The notes under the pieces were generated by a model. The model saw nothing but the letters and a program-made list of their open reading frames with translations, did not search any database and was not told where the DNA came from. 54,089 bases of DNA from Paludibacteraceae bacterium (lineage in GTDB: Bacteria; Bacteroidota; Bacteroidia; Bacteroidales; Paludibacteraceae). This document shows, piece by piece, positions 33,040 to 42,300 of the stretch (the first letter of the stretch is position 1; every line of letters begins with the position of its first letter). The DNA lies in contig JAFPZY010000019.1 of the NCBI GenBank assembly GCA_017417025.1, positions 1 to 54,089 on the forward strand, given 5' to 3'. A program made the position numbers and the translations under genes.

Positions 33040-33618
33040 TCAGGCCTTGCTGTTTCTGTAGCCGGCTTCGACCGCAGCCACATTGGAGGCGACAACGGCC
33101 TCTCCCTTGCGTGCAAAGACGCGCTGCACACCGGCAATCATCTTATCATGGTCGATGCCGAGCATAGGGATAGCGGCCCCCAGCAGCACCATGTTGGCAG
33201 CCTGCGCAGGCGCACCAGCCTCTTTAGCCAGAGCCTCGACATCAAGCAGGACATGGTTTTTGTGGGCACGGATATGCGCAAGTACCTCTTCAACTGCCGG
33301 ATAGTCAGGGATATTGACGAAGGGGACAGAGGAAGTGACGAGCCAGCCGTCGGGCTTGAGGAAAGAAATATACCGCAACGCCTCCATCGGCTCCAGCGAG
33401 ACAACAAGGTCTGCTCCACCCTTCTCTATAAGGTCGCTCATTATCGGCTCGGACGAGAGACGCAGATTGCTCTGCACATCGCCTCCGCGCTGACTCATGC
33501 CATGAACCTCCGCCTGCTTGAGATAGAGACCCTCCGCAAGAGCGGCTTCACCAATAACAGTGGCGATGGAGAGGATGCCTTGTCCGCCCACACCTGCCAA
33601 AATAATATTCTTGTTCAT
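33040..33618 (-). CDS. iorB: Indolepyruvate:ferredoxin oxidoreductase, beta subunit
   Basis: 192 residues, gamma-domain type of the 2-oxoacid:ferredoxin oxidoreductase superfamily: NIILAGVGGQGILSIATVIGEAAL at the N-terminus, EVHGMSQRGGDVQSNLR near 38-54, then PDGWLVTSSVPFVNIPDYP. Together with IorA it makes aryl-acetyl-CoA from arylpyruvate, with reduction of ferredoxin. 25 bp separate it from the iorA stop. Confidence 0.93.
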   Translation of the reverse strand: MNKNIILAGVGGQGILSIATVIGEAALAEGLYLKQAEVHGMSQRGGDVQSNLRLSSEPIMSDLIEKGGADLVVSLEPMEALRYISFLKPDGWLVTSSVPFVNIPDYPAVEEVLAHIRAHKNHVLLDVEALAKEAGAPAQAANMVLLGAAIPMLGIDHDKMIAGVQRVFARKGEAVVASNVAAVEAGYRNSKA

Positions 33619-33643
33619 AGAGTGTTAGCAATTTAAGTGGTTA

Positions 33644-35248
33644 TTATTTCTTTGCAGCTTTGAGGTGGCGTTTGAGCGTCTGTATGCACTCGCGGCGCGC
33701 AATGACGACACTGGTGCCGTTGTAGTCAATCTCCTCGCGGAGCACCTGCTTGATTTCCTCCATGTTCTTGGGCAGAGGCACAACAACACGGACGTGCTCT
33801 TTTTCAACTCCGAGCCCGTAACAAATCTGCTCCAGGCGCCCTGTGCCTGCGGAGTCCTGACCGCCGGTCATGCCCGTAGTCAGGTTGTCGGAAATAAGGA
33901 CAACAACATTGGCGTTGGAATTGACGCAGTCGAGCAGTCCTGTCATGCCTGAATGGGTGAAAGTGGAGTCGCCGATGACTGCAATAGAGGGGTGCTGGCC
34001 TGCATCGGCTGCACCTTTCGCCATTGTGACAGAGGCTCCCATCTCCACCGTGGCATGCAGCGCGTGGAAAGGCGAAAGGGCACCAAGCGTGTAGCAGCCT
34101 ATGTCGCCGAAGATGCGCGGCGAGGCGTATTCGCGCGCCACCTCGTTGAGGGCGGCATACATATCGCGGTGTCCGCAGCCCTGACAGAGAGCAGGCGGAC
34201 GCGAAACAACGAGCGAGTCGGCCTCACGCACAGGCAGCGGCTCCATGCCGAGCGCGACACGCACGCAATCGGGCGACAACTCGCCCATACGCGGCAGAGC
34301 TCCGGTGAGACGGCCAAGCACCTTGACAGACGAGGGGACCATGCCACGAAGCAGTTCTTCAACCACAGGCTGACCTTCCTCCACAACAAGCACATCTTCC
34401 ACACCGTCCGCAACCATCTGATTGACAAGGGCTACAGGCAGAGGATACTGCGTAATCTTGAGTACAGAGCGCGTTTTGTCGCTGGCGAGATGCTCCATCA
34501 CATAGTTGTAGCCGATGCCGCATGTAAGGATGGCGTGACGCGGGTCGGTGCCGCGGACATAAGTGTTGTTGCCGCTTGTTTCGGCTTCGCGTACGAAATC
34601 AGCCTGCGCCGCCACCAGTTCGGCATAGTTGCGCTTGGCAAAAGCGGGGAGGAGGATAAAGTGCTGCACGTTTTCAGGCAGCGACATCTTGTTCTGGCGC
34701 GGAGTCTCATCCTTAGTCACAACCACTGCGCGCGAGTGGGCCATGCGCGTTGTTACACGCATAAGCACCGGCGTATGCAGCCGCTCCGACATCTCAAAAG
34801 CCGCACCTGTCATGTCGTAAGCCTCCTGCTGGTTGGACGGCTCGAGAACAGGAATCATGGCGAACTTGCCATAGAAGCGGCTGTCCTGCTCGTTCTGCGA
34901 CGAGTGCATCGACGGGTCATCAGCCGCGAGCACGACCAGACCTCCGTTCACGCCGGTGATGGCAGCGTTCATGAAAGCATCGGCACACACGTTCATTCCG
35001 ACGTGCTTCATGCAGACCAGAGCACGCTTACCCATGTACGCCATACCCAGTGCCGCCTCCATTGCCGTTTTCTCGTTGGTTGCCCAACGGCAGAAAATCG
35101 GCTCTCCGTCCTTGCGTTTCGCCTCATGGAGCTGGATGAACTCCGTTATCTCGGTTGAAGGCGTGCCGGGATAAGCATAGACTCCGCTCAGGCCGGCATC
35201 AATTGCCCCTTGAGCGATGGCTTCGTCACCTAAAAGCAAATGTTTCAT
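33644..35248 (-). CDS. iorA: Indolepyruvate:ferredoxin oxidoreductase, alpha subunit, without C-terminal ferredoxin domain
   Basis: 534 residues. The N-terminal pyrimidine domain (LLLGDEAIAQGAIDAGLSGVYAYPGTPSTEI) and the thiamin-diphosphate domain (CQGCGHRDMY, GDIGCYTLGALSPFHA, GDSTFTHSGMTGL, ISDNLTTGMTGGQ) are complete. Archaeal IorA continues for about 100 residues with two [4Fe-4S] motifs; here the protein ends VVIARRECIQTLKRHLKAAKK and has no CxxCxxC cluster. Bacteroidota homologues seem to share this shorter form. Electrons must leave by a separate ferredoxin. First gene of the four-gene ior operon; no consensus promoter in the 30-bp gap upstream. Confidence 0.93.
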   Translation of the reverse strand: MKHLLLGDEAIAQGAIDAGLSGVYAYPGTPSTEITEFIQLHEAKRKDGEPIFCRWATNEKTAMEAALGMAYMGKRALVCMKHVGMNVCADAFMNAAITGVNGGLVVLAADDPSMHSSQNEQDSRFYGKFAMIPVLEPSNQQEAYDMTGAAFEMSERLHTPVLMRVTTRMAHSRAVVVTKDETPRQNKMSLPENVQHFILLPAFAKRNYAELVAAQADFVREAETSGNNTYVRGTDPRHAILTCGIGYNYVMEHLASDKTRSVLKITQYPLPVALVNQMVADGVEDVLVVEEGQPVVEELLRGMVPSSVKVLGRLTGALPRMGELSPDCVRVALGMEPLPVREADSLVVSRPPALCQGCGHRDMYAALNEVAREYASPRIFGDIGCYTLGALSPFHALHATVEMGASVTMAKGAADAGQHPSIAVIGDSTFTHSGMTGLLDCVNSNANVVVLISDNLTTGMTGGQDSAGTGRLEQICYGLGVEKEHVRVVVPLPKNMEEIKQVLREEIDYNGTSVVIARRECIQTLKRHLKAAKK

Positions 35249-35278
35249 GACACAATATATTTATAAGTTATTCCACAA

Positions 35279-36346
35279 TTATCTTCTGCGCTGCTTGCCG
35301 TGGTTCTGCGAGCAAAGTATGCACTTGTCAGGCTGCGGGAACGTATAAAGCAATGTCAGCTCAAGCCCCACAGAGAAGTTATGCAGCTGCTTGCCCTCCG
35401 CCACGTCGGAGAACCAGACGGGAGTCGCCGTGAAAGTTTCAAAGTCCCACTTTGAGTTGTAAGGAATGAACACCGACTTCTCGCCGCCGCTCACCGCCAT
35501 ATTGAACAGGCCGCAACGCGCATAAGCCCCTACACGCAGGTGCCATTGCTCGCTGAAAGTCCAGTCGTAGCCCGCATTCAGCGAAAGCAACAGGTCGAAT
35601 TTGGCGGGTATATTATCCGGCTTGCGGCTGAAGGGCACGTCCTTGCGATAGCCGTGATTGTCCATTTCCCCCCAGTAGCCGTTATCGCCAAGCCCGAGAT
35701 AGCGGTCGTAAGAGCCGCGCGAGGTGATGGTCATCTCCGTAGAAGCCCTCTGCAGGAGCGGGAAAGTGGGTGTCAGCCCTGCAAGCACATACCAGCCGTC
35801 GTAGAAAATACCCGCCTTAACCGACAGCTGCACATGCAGCTGCCGCATGCGGTCTTCACGCCCTGCCATGTCGTAGGTGAGCAGAGAGACGGGCATGCCC
35901 CAAGTGTCGGTCACTGTCGCCCAGCGCTCGTCCCATGTTGCGGCCATGCCGGTATTGTCGTAGTGATAGTCATTGACAACGGTGCGGATGGAGTTGTACA
36001 TGACACCGGCCCCTGCCTGCAATACAAAATAATTGTGCCTGAACTCATAGAGTCCGCCTATGCGCAGGGCATATCCGCCCGGCATCGAAGTGACCACATC
36101 AGATGAGGACAGCACTGCCGCCCATCCGCCGTCGGCATATATGCCTAAAGAGTGGTAGTTGCCCGTGTAGGCGGAACGCCGCAGACCGCGCATGTCGGTG
36201 CGGTGTTTGCGCTCTGAGTTGGTGAAACGCGAGTCGGAGCGGCCGAGCCCGCGCATACTCTTGTCGGCAGTAATGCGCGTCTGGGCCGCGGCGGGAGCCA
36301 ACGCTCCGGCCAGCAGAAGCCATATCAAGACAAAACGTTTCATCAT
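35279..36346 (-). CDS. Outer-membrane beta-barrel protein coupled to the giant secreted protein
   Basis: 355 residues. Signal peptide MMKRFVLIWLLLAGALAPAAAQ. The rest alternates in aromatic-rich beta strands (YALRIGGLYEFRHNYFVLQAGAGVMY, LHVQLSVKAGIFYDGWYVLAGLTPTF, WHLRVGAYARCGLFNMAV), typical of an outer-membrane barrel. The last strand, NFSVGLELTLLYTF, is followed by an odd tail with Cys342-x-x-Cys345 (PDKCILCSQNHGKQRRR). The start overlaps the stop of the 2313-residue gene as ATGATGA, implying translational coupling. The pairing recalls PorP/SprF partners of T9SS adhesins; I infer this from position only. Confidence 0.8.
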   Translation of the reverse strand: MMKRFVLIWLLLAGALAPAAAQTRITADKSMRGLGRSDSRFTNSERKHRTDMRGLRRSAYTGNYHSLGIYADGGWAAVLSSSDVVTSMPGGYALRIGGLYEFRHNYFVLQAGAGVMYNSIRTVVNDYHYDNTGMAATWDERWATVTDTWGMPVSLLTYDMAGREDRMRQLHVQLSVKAGIFYDGWYVLAGLTPTFPLLQRASTEMTITSRGSYDRYLGLGDNGYWGEMDNHGYRKDVPFSRKPDNIPAKFDLLLSLNAGYDWTFSEQWHLRVGAYARCGLFNMAVSGGEKSVFIPYNSKWDFETFTATPVWFSDVAEGKQLHNFSVGLELTLLYTFPQPDKCILCSQNHGKQRRR

Positions 36347-39300
36347 TCAACAAGCACTTTCACGGTTCGTTCAAGCCCCGAGTTCTCAATCAGGTGGAAC
36401 ATGTACACACCGGCTGTCTCGGGCAGGCGCACTTCGTAGGCATTATGTATGCCGGGGACAAAGGTGCCGCTGTCGTATTGGATGCCGAAAGCGTCGTATA
36501 TGCGGTAAGTACCCTGGTTCACACACAATATATTGACAACCGGATTCTCTTTTACCACCAGCGTCGGCACAACCGCCACGTATGGCTGCGAGGGCGTAAG
36601 TTCCTGCGGACGTGTCAGGTCGGGCACTATGGGGCAGGTCATAAACGTCAGCGAGTCGTCTGCGCGTGTAAGCGCAACACTGTAGTTGGCCCCCTCCTCC
36701 AGATACTGCGGGCAGTAGAGATAGGGCTTGGTCTCGCCTATCATCGGCTCGTCGTCCTTGTACCACTGGAAGGCGCTGAAAGAATAATAGCCGTTCAGCG
36801 AGTCGGTGAGCAGGCCTATGACATCATTCCAATGCTGCTCCATGAGCCACGACGGATAAAGAAGCGTGAACTCGACCGGCACGGACAGCAGCGTGCTGTC
36901 GAGGCAGTAGCCGTTGTCGAAATAGACCATCGCGCTGTAGTTGTCGGGGCGCGGATAGCGTGTACGATCGTCCGAAGCGGGCAGAGGTATAGGCAGGGAC
37001 TCCTGCCCTTTGCCCAGCATGGTCCAGTCTATGTCCGCAAAGCCTTGCGCCTTGGCCAGAGTGTCGAACCTTACCATGTATGCCACCGGAGTCTGCCCTT
37101 TGTAGGTGTACGGGATGTCAAACACTGCGTCGTCGGAGCATATACGCGGCATCTTGCCCATGTTGAACTGCGTTACAGGCTTGGTCGCGAGGCGCATTGT
37201 CACCATTGAGTCGCACCCCCACTTGTTAATCAGCGTGTCGGTGTACGACCCGTGGGTGGTGAGCCTGTGGTTGTGGAAGAGCAGTGTGTCGCCCTCGCAT
37301 ATAGTGTCGGCGAGCCACGTATGGCGTATGGGTTTCACCGTCACCTGCCGCCTGTAAACAGAGTCGCAGCCGTGCACAGTGGTCATGCAGCTGTCCCAGA
37401 GGACGAACACTGAATCTTCCTCCCATGTGAGAGCCTCTATAGCGGATATGCCTATTATCTGCGGGTGTCCGTCCCAGTGATAAGGCAACTGCGAACCGCA
37501 TATCACCGTCTCGTCTTCATAGTAATAAGCCTGGTGCACGCGCACGTACACGTAATATATGGAGTCGCACCCCAGTCCCGTGCCGAGCGGCAGCGTGTCG
37601 CGTATCTCGCGCGCCACTGGACTGCTGTATTCTCTGCCATGCCACTTGGCGGTCTCGTTGGAGCAGATGTCGATGGTGTCGTAGTAGTAGTACGCCGGTT
37701 TGACGAAGAGGTGCAGCGTGTAGGTGGAGTCGCAGTGGCAGGGCGTGGTGGTGTGCAGCGAGTCGTAGATGGTAATCCAGCCTACAGTGTCCGTGGGTAT
37801 AGACGTTAGCACGTTGCCTTTCTCGTCACGCAAAGCACGCGTGTGTTCCCGTCCGCCTGTGAACCAGCGGTATGGCGTTTTCTGGCAGACCGAATCCACA
37901 ACCGCATCATAATGATAGTAGTCGTAGTACTTCATCTCCAGCTCGTAAAGACTGTCGCAGGCCCCGGGCCTGTGATAGTCGGCGAAGTAGAGTGTCGTCA
38001 GGTCATGCTCGTTTGACGGATCGAAGAATATCTTCTTCTGGTGCCAGTCGAGTGTGTCGTTTTTGCACATCTGCTGCAGCTGCTTGCTGCGGAAGTTGGG
38101 TATCACTGTCAGGTTGAGGACAAAGACGGAGTCTACGCCGTGAATGGTCCGCAGGCTGTCGTAGAAGAAGCCCGACTTCTGTGCGTTCAGTTCCTTGTAC
38201 TTGCGCCAGTCGAATGTCACCGAACTGCAGGTCACGGCCGCCGTGTCAAAGCGGTATGACGGCATCACCCACAGCGAGTCGTGCACTATGCTGTCGCAGC
38301 CCGTCGGCAGGGTTATGGTGTCCACGAAGAAGAACTTGCGTATCTCTCTTTCCACCGTGTAGTCCCCCACATGGAACATGCTGCCTGTTATATGCTCGCA
38401 TGTGCCGCGCCCGAACTCCCAGGTGGTGTTGTTGTCGCCTATGGTGTCACGCAGCATGACAAACGGCGCACTGTGCAGAGTCAGTTCGAGGAAACGCAGC
38501 GAGTCGCACCCGAGGCGTGTCTGGCCGAAGATGGTGTCGTAGCGCATGCCCCTGGCCAGTTCGGCGGGCGTGAGCCTTATCAGGGTGTCGTACTCGGCTG
38601 TCTTGTCCTGCAGCGGACTGACACTCTCGTTGTAGTCAGGACCCACATAGAGGGCGCGCTCCCAGAGGAAAGTCTCGTTTGAACACAGATTATCTGCGTC
38701 GGTCACGTCTTTCTTGTTGAACTGCCCGTTGTAGGTCGGCGATACATAGAGGCGCAGTGTCCATATACTGTCGCAGGCGGTCTGCCGGCTGTTAATGCCG
38801 TGCGGGTCTTCAAACAGCGCAAGCGTCTTCAGCGAGTCGGTTACTACCACCCAGCCGGAGTCTCTCGCGGAGATGCCCTCTATGCGCTTGCCGCCGATAT
38901 ACATATTGTGCTCCGCCGCGTCATGACCGGTCCATATATAGTCCATGTCCGCCTGGCACACTGTGTCGCTGTACTCTTTGTTATATGCCGGCATGCCGGT
39001 CAGACAGAGCACGAACACTGAGTCGAAACCGAGCACTGTCTTATACGGGTCGCTGCGGAAGATGGTCTCCCCCACTTCCACTGTCAGGTTCTCCGCCACG
39101 GTCTTTTCCGTGCCGTCGGCCATCGTGCGCAACCAGTCGTAGGAGCAGGCTTCGCACACAAAATCATACACCGTGTCCCTGTAAACGCGTCCGACGCGCA
39201 GGTGGAGAATCACCGTGCTGTCGCATACATACGAACCTGTCTTTACGTCATGGTGGCTCTCTATCACCGTGTCTTGTGTCACTGTTATGTCGTGTCCGTC

Positions 39301-42300
39301 GGCACTCTTCACGCCGCCGTAGCCAATGCCCTCCCATGTATAGACCTGCTCCTCTGACATGGTGTGCCTGAACTCGTGATAATAGCTCGGCAGCACGGTC
39401 AGGTGCAGTTTCCATACCGAGTCGCAGCCGCCGGCGGAACATTCGGGACAGCCCGCGGTCTTCAGCGAGTCGTAATATACATACTCGCCCGGACGGTCAA
39501 TCGGCACTTCTCCTGCCGACAGCCTGCTGCCCTCTGCCGTATAGAGGGTGCGGTATTCGCCGCTGCCTTGCACATACAAGTGTTCCGCCCACTCGTAATA
39601 AGCCCCGAGCGTGTCGCGGCAGATGGTGTCGCGCGTCTCATAGCGTGCGTCCTCGTCGCCCGAGTAATAAGGAGCCACCCTCACATGCCATGTCTCCGTG
39701 TACATATAGCAGTAGGCAGGGTCTTCCGCCTCTTCCGCGTCGAAGCGCACTGTATCCACAAACGCCGAATATACGTGCGCACCTACGGTCGAGTCGCGCG
39801 GAGTGAACAGCTGGCCTGTAGCGCCCATCACAAAAGCGCCCTCGTTGCGGCACACCGACGTATCGCGCGGCAGGTCTATCACCCGGGTGGTGTGTATATG
39901 GAATGTCACATGGCACGCACTGTCGCAGCGCACTTCCGTCGGCGGGAAAATGGTGTCGAACTCCACCTCTCCCGCTCCCTCAGGGAAACGCATGCGCAGG
40001 TTATAGCCCTCCGCATCGGCTTTCGGACCGGCAAAATACTTCCCGTTCCACTCTATCACGTCATAGTCGCACAGGTGCACCTCGCTCGTGTCCTCAAACG
40101 ACGGCTTAACATGCAGCTGCAGGTAGAACAGCGAGTCGCGAGGAGGAGGTATCACCGTCGTGTATTTGTCCACGCAGAACTCGTGTGTCCGCCCGCGCTT
40201 GCCCGAAGCAAACACGCTGTCTGGCTTGAAGGTCGCACCCGGATACTGCTGCAGATACTTCTCGCCCGCATATATCCTGCCTCTGTACATCATCGTGTCC
40301 ACCGCGCAGATAGTGTCCTTGCGCAGGTCGTAGAACGCCTCCCTGAAAGTCACCTCCAGATGGAAGATGACAGGGCAATGCCCGTCGCGGTAGCCTTTGG
40401 CGTTTCTTATTACCAAAGTGTCGCGCCATGTCTCGTCCGGCGTTATGCTGATTGACCCCGAAATACCGTCATACTCGTATGTCCACGTGTAAGTCCTTAT
40501 GTTGGGGGCGGCGTCTGTTTTGGTCACTATCTCCCTTTCCTCGCGGGTGAGCACCAGCACATAGTTGCTGTCGCAGCCGTCTGCCGTCCTGTAGTAGTCC
40601 TGGAACGTGTGTGTCTCGCCTATGTGCACATTGTCGGCTATCTCGCGCCCGTAGATAGTCTTGCCTGTGGTCACGTCCTTCACCTGCAGGTCGTTGCCTG
40701 CCGCGTCGGTCAGGTGTCCCTCCCACACGAACTCTTCTGCCGTTATGCCGTATAGGTCGGGGGTCTGCGTCGTGTCGCAGAAGAACGTCTCAAGCGTGTC
40801 ACGCAGGTGGACGCGCAGCTGTATTATGCTGTCGCAGCCGTGGAAGAGCGTATCCACAAACCCTGCTGACTGACATCCTGCGCCAGTCAGGCGGTCAATA
40901 TAAACGCCGGGCTTGTCTATCGTCTGCCCCGCAAACATCGTGTTCTCCGTCTCCGGGAACACCAGTTCGCGCCTGTCGTGCAGCAGCGTCGTGTCTATGC
41001 GGGTCGTGTCCGGTGTCGGGCACACATACAGCTCGAAGGTCACCAGCGAGTCGCACCCTAACAGCGACTCATAGTAGCGCGTAAACCTGTGCAGACCAAG
41101 TCCCACTTTGAACCGGTGGTCGCCTGTCTCCTTGTGCTCCCCGCGCTTGCAGGCAACCGAGTCCGCCACAAACACTGTCGAGTCCGCCTCTCCGGGCGCG
41201 CCCATGTAGCTCTGCGCAGGAGCGTAGTCGTACTCCTTGTCGCGGAAGAACCGTATCGAGTCACCCGTGCACACTATCCGCCGCACCGTATCATTATACG
41301 CGCGCAACACGCGCACTATCGTCTTCAGCGTGTCCCCGTATGGCTGGTCGTCCGGACATATAACATACTCGCGCAACGCCGCGCCCCGTATCTCGTATTC
41401 GGCAAATTTCTGCCGTTTCTCGGGTTGCAGGTCCTGTTCGTCGTCCACCACCATCCTGTGCTCCCACGGCACAAGCCGGTCGCTCGTGGCTATCTCCTCG
41501 TGCGTCACCAGCTCCTTGTCCTCGCTCCCTTTCAGCAGCCACACTTCCCACACAAAGCCCTTGTAGTGCCGGTCCGACTGAACAAGAAAATGCACTATCG
41601 TGCTGTCGCACACCACGGCCGTGTCCAGACGCTCTTCTTCGCGCGGCCACTCTTTCAGCTGGCGCTGGTACCACCCCTGCTCCATCCGCTCAAGGTCATA
41701 CGAGCGCTTCGACATTATCGCTTCCTCGTTGGTGATGAACAGCGAGTCAGGATGAGCGTCAGGCCTGTAGCCGAGAGTGTAGAGATAGGCTATACCGTCG
41801 GCAAAACCGTAAACGGTCCCCACAAATCCTTCGCCCTCAGTGGTGAGCCGGTGCCCCCCGTGCTTGGTCAGCGGGATGCACGCATACGACATCGTCTCGT
41901 CCCCGCCGTAGGGCCTGAACAGCTCCGCGTTCACAGCCGTCCCGTCCAGCTGCAGCAGCCCCGTCTCGGCGGTGGGCACTGTCACCTGTACAAAATGATG
42001 CTGCTCGCCCGAAGAGCCCTGTGCCGGCTTGAAATCAAGGGCGCGCGAATAGAATGTTATGTCCTGCACGCGCTGCTCCCACGAGGCCACCATCGCGTTG
42101 GCGGGGTCCGACCAGCGGTCCACTATCTTGTTCCCCTCCTCGTCATAGCGGTCTGACGTCGTGTTGTTCAGCGCACTCGAGAAGTAGGTGTAGCAAAGCA
42201 CCGGTTCTGTGCTCTTTATCACTATGTCCGTTATCGCCTCGTTCAGCTGCGCCGGCACATTCCACGACGTGCCTGCCCGCAGTGTCGTCTTGCGTTCTGT

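Noticed and set aside
30489..35158. Several plus-strand frames of 360-400 codons
   Set aside because: Each mirrors a minus-strand gene of the ior operon with clear catalytic motifs; composition is that of a shadow frame.
39364..42156. Plus-strand frames of about 360 codons opposite the 2313-residue gene
   Set aside because: His/Arg/Val-rich shadow frames; the minus-strand product has signal peptide, repeats and T9SS domain.
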